Shown: one piece after another, positions 25,757-34,183 of the stretch
Layout of the letters: each line of letters opens with the position of its first letter
Numbering within the stretch: the first letter of the stretch is position 1
Source of the DNA: Candidatus Methanoplasma sp.
GTDB taxonomy: Archaea > Thermoplasmatota > Thermoplasmata > Methanomassiliicoccales > Methanomethylophilaceae
Length of the DNA stretch: 64,000 nt
NCBI GenBank assembly: GCA_031256955.1
Contig: JAIRPP010000012.1
Location: 1-64,000, forward strand
Direction: 5' to 3'
The notes under the pieces: model-generated
The model's database searches: none
Told to the model about the DNA's origin: nothing
Seen by the model: the letters and a program-made list of their open reading frames with translations, nothing else
Translations under genes and position numbers: made by a program

Positions 25757-26320
25757 ATGTCACGTCGCCAGGGCGCGCCCGCGCGCGGGTTCGAGAATCC
25801 GCGCGCCCGCATCGAAACAAAGATAACCCCTTCGGGCCATCCCGCCCGCATGGAAGGGTTCCGAGAGGTCCAGGACGTCATCCCCAGGAACGCGTTCATG
25901 GCCTTCGCGTTCATCCTCGTCGCCACCGACGCGTTCATCCTCGCGTGCGTCCTGCTGGGCGCCGGGACCCCCGCATGGATGTTCTGGGCGACCACCGCGA
26001 CGTTCGCGGCGGTCCTGCTGGCGTGCGCTACGGTCAAGCTGAGGGTATCTATCGACGACTCCGACATAACCGTCTCCCTCGTCAGGACCCGCCGCATACC
26101 CCTGGGCGACGTGATCGACTGGAAGATCGGCGACATGGGCTCGATAAGGAGCTACAGCGGATGGGGGATGGACGGGGTGAGGTTCAGCAGCTTCGCGACC
26201 GCGGGCAGCGAGCGGGGGATCTCCCTGAAGGTCGCCGGGAAGCGCGTCGTGTCCATATCCCTGGTGGACCCCGAGGGCTTCGCCGCGAGCCTGCCCGGCG
26301 GCGGAGAGCGGCTTTATTAA
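25757..26320 (+). CDS. two-helix membrane protein, function unknown
   Basis: The 187-aa protein has two membrane segments at about residues 46-66 and 72-93. A soluble beta-rich C-terminal domain with KLRVSIDDSDITVSL and RRIPLGDV resembles bacterial PH-like domains on small membrane proteins. A TATA element GTTTTATAG lies about 24 bp upstream, so the ATG at 25757 can be read from a leaderless mRNA. A second ATG at 25850 would remove only the polar N-terminus. Confidence 0.7.
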   Translation: MSRRQGAPARGFENPRARIETKITPSGHPARMEGFREVQDVIPRNAFMAFAFILVATDAFILACVLLGAGTPAWMFWATTATFAAVLLACATVKLRVSIDDSDITVSLVRTRRIPLGDVIDWKIGDMGSIRSYSGWGMDGVRFSSFATAGSERGISLKVAGKRVVSISLVDPEGFAASLPGGGERLY

Positions 26321-26341
26321 CCGGCAAGGCATGGCTCGCTC

Positions 26342-26764
26342 ATGCAGGGCGCGTTCCATTGGCTGAGGGTCCAGGTATTCTGCTACGCGACCGAGAGGGA
26401 GGACCTCATAAGGTCCATGATAACGGATCTCGCCGGGGACGGCGTCGAGGAGGAGTCGTCCGAGGGGGAGCACGGCAACAGGCTGACCGTGTTCGGGAAG
26501 GAGATGACCAGGCAGGCGGAGTTCAGGAGCCTCTTCGAGAAGCTCGGGCCCGGGGTCAGGGGCGAGGCCTCCAGGGACATGGAGGCCCGCGTGGACGAGG
26601 ACTGCGTGTTCCGCCTGCGCCTGGACAGGCAGAGGCTCGCCGAGGGCGCGCTCGAGATAGCCCACCACGGGGACGTGCTGTCCATAACCGGGAAGATCGT
26701 CGCCCACCCCGCCAGGAAGGGGATCGCGGTCTCGAACCTCCGCGGGTTCCTGGAAACATTCTGA
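26342..26764 (+). CDS. COG1325-type RNA-binding (exosome-associated) protein
   Basis: The 140-aa protein resembles the archaeal COG1325 family, predicted RNA-binding proteins linked to the exosome. The N-terminal region (FHWLRVQVFCYATE) and C-terminal half (RLRLDRQRLAEG, DVLSITGKIVAHP) fit the family pattern. A TATA-like CTTTATTAACC lies about 27 bp upstream, suggesting leaderless transcription. Convergent with the CBS transporter gene at 26768. Assignment is from remembered family features. Confidence 0.7.
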   Translation: MQGAFHWLRVQVFCYATEREDLIRSMITDLAGDGVEEESSEGEHGNRLTVFGKEMTRQAEFRSLFEKLGPGVRGEASRDMEARVDEDCVFRLRLDRQRLAEGALEIAHHGDVLSITGKIVAHPARKGIAVSNLRGFLETF

Positions 26765-26767
26765 CGC

Positions 26768-28072
26768 TCACTCGCCGGCGGACGATTCCTCCGACTCCGC
26801 CCTCTCCGGGTCCGGGATTATCCGGGCCTCCTTTATGCGCCGGCTCTTCATGGACTTGACTATTATCGTGGCGTTGTCCGTTTCGATCACGTCCCCCGTC
26901 TTGGGGATGCGCTCGAGCATGTGGTGTATGAACCCGCTGACGCTGTGCGCCTGGAAGCCCTTCGGGTCGAACTCCAGGCCCATCTGCTCCATCGCGTCGT
27001 GGATGTTGGCGTCTCCCAGCACGGTGTAGCTCCCGTCGCCCTCCCTCTGCACGGGGTACTTCACCTCGTCGTCCTCGTCCCATATCTCGCCCACCAGCTC
27101 CTCGACCGCGTCTTCAACGGTCACCACGCCCAGGGTCCCCCCGAACTCGTCGGACACTATGGCCATCTGGGACCTGGCCTTCTGGAGGTCCTTCAGGAGC
27201 GTGGCTATGCTCTCGGTCTCAGACACGAACGTGGGCGGCTTCGCGAGGTCTTTTATGAGGAAGTCCCCCCCGGCGGAATACCTGCTGAAGAAGTCCTTGA
27301 AGTTGACTATCCCGGTAATCTGGTCGACGGTGCCGTCGTAGATCGGTATCCTGGAGAACTCAGACCTCAGGAACAGCTCCTTGAGCTCCTCCGGGCCGGA
27401 TCCCTCCTCCGCCGCGACCATGTCCACGCGCGGGGTCAGTATCTCGGACACCTGGACGTCGTCGAACTGGATGGCGGACTTGATGAGGTCGCTCTCCCTC
27501 TTCTTTAGGGTGCCCTCCTCCTCGATCTCGTCGATTATGACCACCAGCTCGTCCTCTGTGAAGGACGGCATCTCCGCGGAATCGTTCTTGGCGCCCTTGG
27601 ACAGGGCCCCGGTCATCTTCATGAAGACCGCGGCTATGGGGGACAGCGCGACCTCCGCGGCCCTGAGCGGGCCCGCCAGGGCGATGGCGTAGCGCTCCGC
27701 GTTCCGCCGGGCGAGGGTCTTCGGGGTTATCTCGCCGAAGGCCAGGATCACGGTGGCCATGAACGCCGTGGCGTAGGCCACCCCCGCCAGGCCGAAGAGC
27801 TCCGTGAAGATCATGGTGCCTATGGCGGACGCGGCTATGTTGACCAGGTTGTTGCCCACGAGTATGGTGGTAAGGAGCCTCTCGTAGTCCTCGCTGTGCG
27901 CCAGGGCCTTCGCGGCCCTCCTGTCCCCCTCGTTGGCCAGGGCCTTGATCCTTATGACGTTCATGGTGGAGTACGCGGTCTCGCTCGCGGAGAAGAACGA
28001 AGACAGGGCTATAAGCACAGAGAACGCCGCCCCCAGCACGGCCAATATCACGCCATCCATCTCATTTCCCAT
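26768..28072 (-). CDS. CNNM/CorC-type membrane protein with CBS pair
   Basis: The 434-aa protein has an N-terminal DUF21 (CNNM) domain with about four membrane helices, containing SSFFSASETAYS and GEITPKTLARRNAERYA. A CBS pair (SEILTPRVDMV, SRIPIYDGTVDQITGIV, DEFGGTLGVVTVEDAVEELVG) and a C-terminal CorC_HlyC domain follow. The family handles divalent cations, probably magnesium efflux, with the CBS pair sensing adenine nucleotides. Confidence 0.92.
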   Translation of the reverse strand: MGNEMDGVILAVLGAAFSVLIALSSFFSASETAYSTMNVIRIKALANEGDRRAAKALAHSEDYERLLTTILVGNNLVNIAASAIGTMIFTELFGLAGVAYATAFMATVILAFGEITPKTLARRNAERYAIALAGPLRAAEVALSPIAAVFMKMTGALSKGAKNDSAEMPSFTEDELVVIIDEIEEEGTLKKRESDLIKSAIQFDDVQVSEILTPRVDMVAAEEGSGPEELKELFLRSEFSRIPIYDGTVDQITGIVNFKDFFSRYSAGGDFLIKDLAKPPTFVSETESIATLLKDLQKARSQMAIVSDEFGGTLGVVTVEDAVEELVGEIWDEDDEVKYPVQREGDGSYTVLGDANIHDAMEQMGLEFDPKGFQAHSVSGFIHHMLERIPKTGDVIETDNATIIVKSMKSRRIKEARIIPDPERAESEESSAGE

Positions 28073-28212
28073 TCCACAAAGCCGGCGCGACCGCGCCCGC
28101 AGACAGTCATCCTACCTTTCAAAATACGCCTATCTATGATTTAACGTTTGCCTGGGGGAAACGGGGAAAAGCCGGGATAAATGGTTTGGGAAGGGGTTTG
28201 GCGTTTTCTCGC

Positions 28213-28791
28213 TCAGTTCACGCCCATGGAGGACTTGACTTCGTTCGAGAGGGCCGCTATGAGCACGTAGACGTACACGACGAACCAGGCGAGGCCGGTG
28301 ATTATGGCGATCGGGTTGCCGGATATCGCGCCGATCAGGCTGCCTATCGCGCCGAGAACGGACACTATGAGGAGCAGGACCCAGACGATCTTGCTGATCA
28401 CGTTCTTGTTGGCGCCCGCTATCTTGGAAGCGACCCACAGGTAGATCAGACCTATGATTATGCTCAAGATCACCGCGCCGATGGCCGCGACGAGGGTGAC
28501 GTCGTCGGATGCGGTGTACGCCCCGATCGCGTTGAATATCGCGGAGAGGATCGTCGCCAGACCTATGGTTCCGACGAGGCCGGACACTATGGCAACTTTG
28601 TCGTTGCTCCCGTTGCGGACCTTGATGCCGTAGAGGAGGATCAGGATGCCCGTGATCACGCTGCCTATGCCGTAGGCTATGGACGAGCCCGTGTGCTCCC
28701 ATGCGGCCGAGACTATGCCCGCTATCAGGTTTATCAGACCTATGACGATAAGGGCTAGCCCGACGTTTTGATTGTTGTCAAAGAATGACAT
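28213..28791 (-). CDS. polytopic membrane protein, function unknown
   Basis: The 192-aa protein is mainly hydrophobic with five or six membrane segments, for example about 11-31, 41-58, 67-90, 100-122, 133-155 and 158-178. I recognise no family. An AT-rich element with TTTATATAG lies about 25 bp upstream on the minus strand. A short leader or leaderless mRNA starting near 28791 is therefore likely. Confidence 0.75.
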   Translation of the reverse strand: MSFFDNNQNVGLALIVIGLINLIAGIVSAAWEHTGSSIAYGIGSVITGILILLYGIKVRNGSNDKVAIVSGLVGTIGLATILSAIFNAIGAYTASDDVTLVAAIGAVILSIIIGLIYLWVASKIAGANKNVISKIVWVLLLIVSVLGAIGSLIGAISGNPIAIITGLAWFVVYVYVLIAALSNEVKSSMGVN

Positions 28792-28914
28792 GACCGCCGA
28801 TTTTTCTATATCTATATAAATATGATGTGAAACACGCGATTTCGAGCGCGCCCTAGATATCTTTGGGCCGTCAGAGGCGGCGCGCCGAAAGCTGGCAGGC
28901 GTTCGCCGTCCTCC

Positions 28915-28935
28915 TTATTTTTATATATTCTAAAA
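28915..28935 (+). promoter_or_regulatory. TATA-like promoter of the PC4-like gene
   Basis: TTATTTTTATATATTC stands out from the GC-rich surroundings about 35 bp before the ATG at 28962. GGAGAG lies between them as a possible ribosome-binding site. Confidence 0.55.
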
Positions 28936-28961
28936 GCATCAGAAGCAAACGGAGAGAGCCC

Positions 28962-29186
28962 ATGCCCGCCGAATTCAAATATGAGATAGTGGAGAAGATC
29001 GCCGTCCTGTCCGAGTCCTCTAAGGGCTGGTCCAAAGAGCTGAACCTCATAAGCTGGAACGACAGGGATCCCAAATACGACATAAGGGAATGGTCTCCCG
29101 ACGGAGAGAAGATGGGCAAGGGCATAACTCTGTCCGTGGAAGAGGCCAGGATACTGAAGGAGGCGCTGTCCTCCAGAGAAATCTGA
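28962..29186 (+). CDS. PC4/YdbC-like single-stranded nucleic-acid-binding protein
   Basis: The 74-aa protein matches the YdbC/PC4 fold: FKYEIVEKIAVLSES, then WSKELNLISWNDRDPKYDIR, and GKGITLSVEEARILKEAL. Members bind single-stranded DNA or RNA as dimers. The ATG at 28962 is preferred over upstream starts because of GGAGAG just before it and because the conserved domain begins there. Confidence 0.85.
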   Translation: MPAEFKYEIVEKIAVLSESSKGWSKELNLISWNDRDPKYDIREWSPDGEKMGKGITLSVEEARILKEALSSREI

Positions 29187-29279
29187 GGGCTCGGTCCCGG
29201 CTCGCTGGTTTTTAGATGAAAAAATATGGGGGAGCCCCCGCGCTCGCGCGCAGGGCTCCTTTCCGCGCCTGCGCGACGG

Positions 29280-29745
29280 TCACCACGGAGGGTTGCCGCC
29301 GGTGCGCCTGAGCGCGTCGTTGTACTCGTTGCAGAGCCTGTACGCGTCGTAGATGTTCAGTATCCAGACGACGAAGCTGGCAACAATCATCATCGTCATG
29401 GTTACCAAGAAGCCGCCCTGGACATCCAGCAGGGCGATCAGCGCGAATATGGAAAACACCCATGTGGCTATGCCAAGCCCCATCCACCCGAGGCCCCTGG
29501 TGATCTTCCCGACGTACAGGTGGCCCAGCCCGGTGAAGAGGAAGGCCAGCACGATCGCGATCCCCGTGCTCTTGAGAGGCGTCTGGTACCCTTGCCACTG
29601 GCCCTGATAGGGAGGCTGGTACGGAGGCGCCTGGTACTGGGGAGCCTGGTACGGCGGCGTCTGCCCCCCCCGCCGACGGCGCCCCGCAGCTCTGGCAGAA
29701 GGATGCGCCGTCCGCCATCTGTGTCCCGCATTTTATGCAATACAT
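29280..29745 (-). pseudogene. zinc-ribbon TM2-domain protein, frameshifted at a C8 run
   Basis: The N-terminal part (MYCIKCGTQMADGASFCQSCG) is in one frame, and the C-terminal TM2 part (FLFTGLGHLYVGKITRG to GGNPPW) is in another. The break falls in a run of eight C at 29664-29671. Removing one base restores a continuous protein with a PYQ-rich linker and the same plan as the intact paralogue at 29841-30293. Either the gene is recently broken, phase-variable, or the base count is a sequencing error. The family joins a zinc ribbon to two membrane helices (TM2); its role is unknown. Confidence 0.85.
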
Positions 29746-29765
29746 TTCACAATCCCCATGTCGCA

Positions 29766-29779
29766 CGCATGCGCATGCG
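29766..29779. promoter_or_regulatory. 14-bp perfect palindrome in a TM2 gene promoter
   Basis: CGCATGCGCATGCG reads the same on both strands and lies within a longer imperfect palindrome (TCG...CGA). It sits between a TTTTTATAC element near 29805 and the start codon at 29745, so it overlaps the likely transcription start. An operator is inferred. Confidence 0.4.
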
Positions 29780-29840
29780 ACGATTTGCGTGCAAAAACAA
29801 AAGAGTATAAAAAGTTTGGTAGGTCCCGCCGCCTCGCGGC

Positions 29841-30293
29841 TCACCACGGGGGGTTGCCCGTGCGGCGCAGGTGGGAGTTGTACTCCTCGGTCTTCTTGTA
29901 CGCGTCGTACAGGTTCCAGATCCACAGCACGAAGCTGACCACGCCGATGGGCCAGAACAGGAAGTAAGAGATCGCGCTCAGGATTATCGCGAATATCAAG
30001 AGGACTATGCCGTCTTGGGTCTTGCCGAGGTATATGTGCCCGAGGCCGATGATGAAGAACGCCAGGATTATGGCTATCCCGCTGTTCTTCTCCGGTATGA
30101 CGTAGCCCGGCGCGGGGCCGCCGTATCCCGGGTTGTATCCCGGAGTGTACCCGGGGTTGTATCCCTGGCTTTGGCCCTGGCCGCTGTCGGGCGCGGGGCT
30201 GTATGCGGCCCCTCCCGCGTTATTCGACGCGCCGCATCCCGGACAGAAGGCGACGCTGGCATCTATTTCTTTTCCGCATTTTTGACAGAACAT
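29841..30293 (-). CDS. zinc-ribbon TM2-domain membrane protein
   Basis: The 150-aa protein has a zinc ribbon (CQKC and CPGC, residues 3-21), a linker rich in YNPGY repeats (about 40-65) and a TM2 domain with two membrane helices around GLGHIYLGKTQDG and WIWNLYDAYKKTEEYN. It ends in NPPW like the frameshifted paralogue downstream. The pair arose by duplication. A TATA-like TTTTTAAAGG lies about 40 bp upstream on the minus strand. Confidence 0.88.
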   Translation of the reverse strand: MFCQKCGKEIDASVAFCPGCGASNNAGGAAYSPAPDSGQGQSQGYNPGYTPGYNPGYGGPAPGYVIPEKNSGIAIILAFFIIGLGHIYLGKTQDGIVLLIFAIILSAISYFLFWPIGVVSFVLWIWNLYDAYKKTEEYNSHLRRTGNPPW

Positions 30294-30425
30294 AATATCA
30301 CTCTGTGTTTTTTTGGTATATCCCTACCCTTTAAAAACGCATCTGTCTGGGGGAAAACGCCTCAAAAACTTGAATCAGAGCGGATCTCGGCGATGGTTTT
30401 TATCTCTCCTGGGGCATGCTCCCGC

Positions 30426-30680
30426 ATGACCGGGCCCGGGTATCTCACATGCAGGACCTGCAGGAGCTGCGTGCGCTCCCTCGACGTCTGGGCGTGCATG
30501 CACTCGAGCCTCCCGGTAGATCCGGGGGGATCGTGCGGGAGATACCGTCCGGGATGCTGCGAGAGCTGCCGCTCCCTCTCCCTGGGAGAGGGGGGCGCGA
30601 CGTGCTCGGCGACGGGCGAGCCGACGGACAGGCTGAGCGTGTGCTGCCTGTACGATCCGTGCGGGAGGGGCTCCTTTTGA
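30426..30680 (+). CDS. candidate cysteine-rich small protein
   Basis: This 84-aa frame contains about 15 cysteines in metal-binding-like spacings (CRTCRSC near the start, then GCCESC and CCLYDPCG). A TTTTTATC element lies about 27 bp before the ATG at 30426, which fits leaderless transcription as seen for other genes here. I recognise no family. The competing frame from 30416 has no such pattern. Zinc or iron-sulfur binding is inferred from cysteine content only. Peptide or transcript evidence is lacking. Confidence 0.45.
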   Translation: MTGPGYLTCRTCRSCVRSLDVWACMHSSLPVDPGGSCGRYRPGCCESCRSLSLGEGGATCSATGEPTDRLSVCCLYDPCGRGSF

Positions 30681-30735
30681 CGCTCGGGGCCGGAGAGCCG
30701 CCGGGCGCGGCTGGGCTTTTTCGTTTTTCGTTCTA

Positions 30736-30752
30736 ATCTTTTAAATATATCC
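30736..30752 (+). promoter_or_regulatory. TATA-like promoter of the zinc finger gene
   Basis: ATCTTTTAAATATATCC is an AT-rich element about 100 bp before the ATG at 30852. It would leave a leader of roughly 75 nt. Confidence 0.45.
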
Positions 30753-30851
30753 AAAGCATTAGCGCGATTCGGGCATTCGAGATATTGCTCCTGGTCCGTC
30801 GTAAAGTGGTAAAGGTGAGTATTGGGAGTACCCAACAAAGAGGAATGTAAA

Positions 30852-31052
30852 ATGGCCTACGGAAACAATGGTGGGAACAGAGGCGGATTCAGAGACAGGG
30901 ACCAGCCCAGGGAGTTTTTCAAAGCGACCTGCTCGGACTGCGGGAAAGAGTGCGAGGTGCCCTTCAAGCCCACGCAGGGAAGACCCGTGTACTGCAAGGA
31001 CTGCTTCAGGAAGCACCAGCCCGAAGACCGCGGCGAGAGACGCAGGTTCTGA
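30852..31052 (+). CDS. CxxC...CxxC zinc-binding small protein
   Basis: The 66-aa protein has two CxxC pairs (CSDC at 27-30 and CKDC at 48-51) spaced by 17 residues with FKPTQGRPVYC between them. Basic, arginine- and glycine-rich ends surround the zinc site. It belongs to the CxxC-x17-CxxC type of archaeal and bacterial small proteins. Nucleic-acid binding is likely from the charge but untested. Downstream TTATTTTGATTTT may end the transcript. Confidence 0.85.
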   Translation: MAYGNNGGNRGGFRDRDQPREFFKATCSDCGKECEVPFKPTQGRPVYCKDCFRKHQPEDRGERRRF

Positions 31053-31257
31053 ACCGCGGGAAAACCCCAAACCCCTTCAAAAACGACTTATTTTGATTTT
31101 ACCTGATTTTTCGGAGCGGAGCCTCCGCATCGATCGCGCTCGGCGGCGGATCTCTGAAAGCCTTTCCGCGCGCGCTCCGCATGGATGGGGGGCGGGCCCG
31201 GGCGCCCGCCCCGGCCGGATCCCCCGGAGAACCGGTTTCAGCCCCCGTCGGGGGGCA

Positions 31258-31494
31258 TCATCTCTTTTTGGGGCCGCCGCCCTTGGGCCCGCTGTTGAGC
31301 CTCTCGTTGAACTCCAGGCGGAATATCACGTTGGAGCACGCGGAGGCGTACAGCAGCAGGACCGCCCCGGCTATGACCAGGGGCAGGCCTATCCATAGGG
31401 ACAGGAGATAGCACGCCGCCGCCCCCGCGAGGGCGAGCGCCATGCCGGCGACGCCGGAAGCGGTCATCGCCCTCTTCTGCTTGGACAGGTCCAT
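31258..31494 (-). CDS. small two-helix membrane protein
   Basis: The 78-aa protein has two hydrophobic segments (about 10-30 and 33-52) and a basic, glycine-rich C-terminus. No family is recognised. It begins 8 bp after the stop of the flavin-binding gene upstream, so the two are probably cotranscribed. Confidence 0.65.
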   Translation of the reverse strand: MDLSKQKRAMTASGVAGMALALAGAAACYLLSLWIGLPLVIAGAVLLLYASACSNVIFRLEFNERLNSGPKGGGPKKR

Positions 31495-31502
31495 GGCCCC
31501 GG

Positions 31503-31901
31503 TCAGGCCAGCTTGGTCCCCGCCTTCGGGGACGCTCCCTGGTCGTACACCGCCTTGGCCTCGAAGGACCACACCGCGGCCGCGCTGAGCTTCATCGCCT
31601 TGAGGGCCTCGTTCATCGCGTCGAGCGCGGGGCCCTTGTCCAGGCGCGCCTTGAACGACACGTCGACCTCGTAGGATTCGAGGCCGTTGACGAACAGGAA
31701 CGCCGCGTTCGGGTTCTCCTTCAGGTTCGCCCCGCTCACTTTGGACAGGATCTCGCCCATTATGATCTCCCCGGGGCCCGCCAGGCCTATGGACCCCGCC
31801 ACTATGGCGTGGGGCTTCCCGGATTTGGACGACGTGACCAGGATCTTCGTCGTGCCCTGCTTCTTTATCAGCTCTTCGACATTCTCGGGTATCTTCACCA
31901 T
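31503..31901 (-). CDS. pyridoxamine 5'-phosphate oxidase-like split-barrel protein
   Basis: The 132-aa protein resembles the FMN-binding split-barrel family: KILVTSSKSGKPHAIVAGS, then IIMGEILSKVSGANLKENPNAAFLFV. Members bind flavin or F420 and carry out various reductions; the substrate here is unknown. The ATG at 31901 begins the recognisable fold; the longer frame upstream is the antisense of thrB. thrB is divergent. Confidence 0.8.
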   Translation of the reverse strand: MVKIPENVEELIKKQGTTKILVTSSKSGKPHAIVAGSIGLAGPGEIIMGEILSKVSGANLKENPNAAFLFVNGLESYEVDVSFKARLDKGPALDAMNEALKAMKLSAAAVWSFEAKAVYDQGASPKAGTKLA

Positions 31902-32033
31902 CTCTACCACCACTCTGCGCCTGGCATCGCGTTGGGCCGTATATAAAACAGCGTGGGGGCCGCTCCACCCGCCCCGCTCCGAAATCGGCAGTAATATAAG
32001 ATATGGGGGAGTTGGCGGCCACGGTATATTCAA

Positions 32034-32966
32034 ATGACCGGAGAGTGGATCAGGATCAGGGCGCCGGCCACGACGTCTAACATCGGGGCGGGATTCGACA
32101 TTTTCGGGCTGGCCTTGGACAGCCCCTTCGACATCATGGAGGGCAGGGCCTCTCCATCCGGGACCTCCGTCTCCGAGATCCGCGGGAGGGGCGCCGAGGG
32201 GATACCCAGGGACCCCGCCTCCAACAGCGCCGCGATAGCCGCGGCGGAGGTCCTCAAGAGGGCCGGGGCGGGCTTCGGCGTGGAGCTGAGGATAGAGAAG
32301 GGCATCAGGCCGTGCAGCGGCATAGGCTCGTCGGGCGCCTCCGCCGCCGGCGGGGCGTACCTCGCCAACCTGCTCTGCGGGAGCCCCCTGTCCGACGCCG
32401 AGGTCATACTGTGCGCGGCGCACGCGGAGGAGGTCATGTCCGGCGGCTTCCACGCCGACAACGTCGCCCCGTGCATACTCGGCGGGTTCACGATAATAAG
32501 GTCTTACGAGCCGTTCGAGGTCTCCCGCATAGAGCCCCCCGCCAACCTCGGCGTGGTCGTGGCCATGCCCGACGTGATGGTCTGCACCGCGGACTCCCGG
32601 AGGGTCATCCCCAAGGAAGTCTCCGTGAGGGACCTGGTGTTCCACGTGGGCAACGCGTCCACGCTGGTGTACGCCATGATGACCGGGGACCTGGCCAAGA
32701 TCGGGCGGTCCGTGAAGGACGCGGTGTTCGAGCCCGCCAGGGCGAGCCTGGTGCCCCACCTCAGGGAGGCGGAGGCCGCCGCCACGTCCCACGGCGCGCT
32801 GGTGTCCTTCCTCGGGGGGTCGGGCCCGTGCGTCATCTCGTTCTACGACAGGGACACCCACTGCGGCGACAGGATCGCCGAGAGCGTGAGGGAGGTCTAC
32901 GCCCGCGGGGGCATGGGCTGCGACACGTGGGTCACCGGGTGCGGCCGCGGATGCGAGGTGATCTGA
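32034..32966 (+). CDS. thrB: homoserine kinase
   Basis: The 310-aa GHMP kinase phosphorylates homoserine in threonine biosynthesis. It shows the N-terminal motif APATTSNIGAGFDIFG, the ATP-binding motif CSGIGSSGASAAGG and the C-terminal motif FLGGSGPCVISF. TAATATAAG lies about 40 bp upstream as a TATA box. The stop TGA shares one base with the thrC ATG, so translation is probably coupled. Confidence 0.95.
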   Translation: MTGEWIRIRAPATTSNIGAGFDIFGLALDSPFDIMEGRASPSGTSVSEIRGRGAEGIPRDPASNSAAIAAAEVLKRAGAGFGVELRIEKGIRPCSGIGSSGASAAGGAYLANLLCGSPLSDAEVILCAAHAEEVMSGGFHADNVAPCILGGFTIIRSYEPFEVSRIEPPANLGVVVAMPDVMVCTADSRRVIPKEVSVRDLVFHVGNASTLVYAMMTGDLAKIGRSVKDAVFEPARASLVPHLREAEAAATSHGALVSFLGGSGPCVISFYDRDTHCGDRIAESVREVYARGGMGCDTWVTGCGRGCEVI

Positions 32967-34183
32967 TGGCGTCCCACTCCGTCGTCTGCTGGGACTGCGG
33001 CTCCGCCGTGGAGGACCCCCACCTCAGCGTCTGCCCCAGGTGCAAGGGGCTGCTCACGATCAGGATGGACCTGGAGCCCGTCAAGGAGATGAGGCCCGAG
33101 GACCTCAGGGGAGAGCGCATGGGCGTGTGGAGGTACGCCCCCTTCATGCCCGCCGACCCCGCCAACAAGGTGTCGATACAGGAGGGGGGCACCCCCCTCT
33201 ACCGCGCCTCGTCCCTCGGGGAGGCCATAGGCGTCCCCGGGACCCACGTGAAGTTCGAGGGGCTCAACCCCACGGGCTCCTTCAAGGACCGCGGCATGAC
33301 CATAGGCGTGACCCACGCCAGGGAGATCGGCGCGAAGGTCGTGGGGTGCGCCTCCACCGGGAACACGTCCGCGTCGCTGGCGGCCTACGCCGCCAAGGCG
33401 GGCATGGACTGCGCCGTGTTCCTCCCCGCCGGCAAGGTGGCCGCGGGGAAGCTGGCGCAGGCCCTGTTCTTCGGGGCCAAGGTGCTCTCGGTGGACGGGA
33501 GCTTCGACGACGCCCTCGACCTGGCCAGGAGGATGGCCGACGAGCGCATGATCTACCTCCTGAACTCCATCAACCCCTATCGCCCCGAGGGGCAGAAGTC
33601 CGTGCTGTTCGAGATCATGGACCAGCTGTCCTACGAGGTCCCCGACAGGATAGTGCTCCCGGTGGGCAACGCCGCCAACATATGGGCGGTGTACAAGGCC
33701 ATAAAGGAGCTGGAGGAGGTCGGATGGATAGACAGGGCCCCCATGCTCACAGGCATACAGGCCGAGGGGTCCGCGCCCGTGGCCAGGGCGTTCGCGTCCG
33801 GGAGCGCGGACTTCGTCCCCGAGGAGCACCCAGAGACCGTAGCCACCGCCATACGCATAGGCAACCCGGTCAGCGGGAGGAAGGCGCTCCGCGCCATATA
33901 CGACACCGGCGGCTTCTCCGCGACGGTCAGCGACGACGAGATCCTGGCGGCCCAGAGGCTCCTCGGGAGGACGGAGGGCGTGTGCGTGGAGCCCGCGTCC
34001 GCCGCGTCCGTGGCGGGCCTCGCCAAGCTCAGGAGGGAGGGCGTAGTCGACAGGGGCGAGAGGGTCGTGTGCATATGCACGGGCAACGGGCTCAAGGACC
34101 CCGACTCCATGACGCTCGGGGCCCGGGCCCCCATGAGGTGCGGCAGCTCGGTGGAAGAGGCCGCGAGGATCCTGTCCGGCTGA
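32966..34183 (+). CDS. thrC: threonine synthase
   Basis: The 405-aa PLP enzyme converts O-phosphohomoserine to threonine. An N-terminal zinc ribbon (CWDC and CPRC) precedes the PLP domain. The PLP lysine lies in NPTGSFKDRGM, and GCASTGNTSAS is the phosphate-binding loop. It is coupled to thrB by a TGATG overlap. The gene ends directly against the opposing hel308 stop. Confidence 0.96.
   Translation: MASHSVVCWDCGSAVEDPHLSVCPRCKGLLTIRMDLEPVKEMRPEDLRGERMGVWRYAPFMPADPANKVSIQEGGTPLYRASSLGEAIGVPGTHVKFEGLNPTGSFKDRGMTIGVTHAREIGAKVVGCASTGNTSASLAAYAAKAGMDCAVFLPAGKVAAGKLAQALFFGAKVLSVDGSFDDALDLARRMADERMIYLLNSINPYRPEGQKSVLFEIMDQLSYEVPDRIVLPVGNAANIWAVYKAIKELEEVGWIDRAPMLTGIQAEGSAPVARAFASGSADFVPEEHPETVATAIRIGNPVSGRKALRAIYDTGGFSATVSDDEILAAQRLLGRTEGVCVEPASAASVAGLAKLRREGVVDRGERVVCICTGNGLKDPDSMTLGARAPMRCGSSVEEAARILSG

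Noticed and set aside
30416-30736. 106-aa ORF overlapping the cysteine-rich frame
   Set aside because: The alternative frame from 30426 has a patterned cysteine content and better promoter spacing; this one shows only GC-driven composition.
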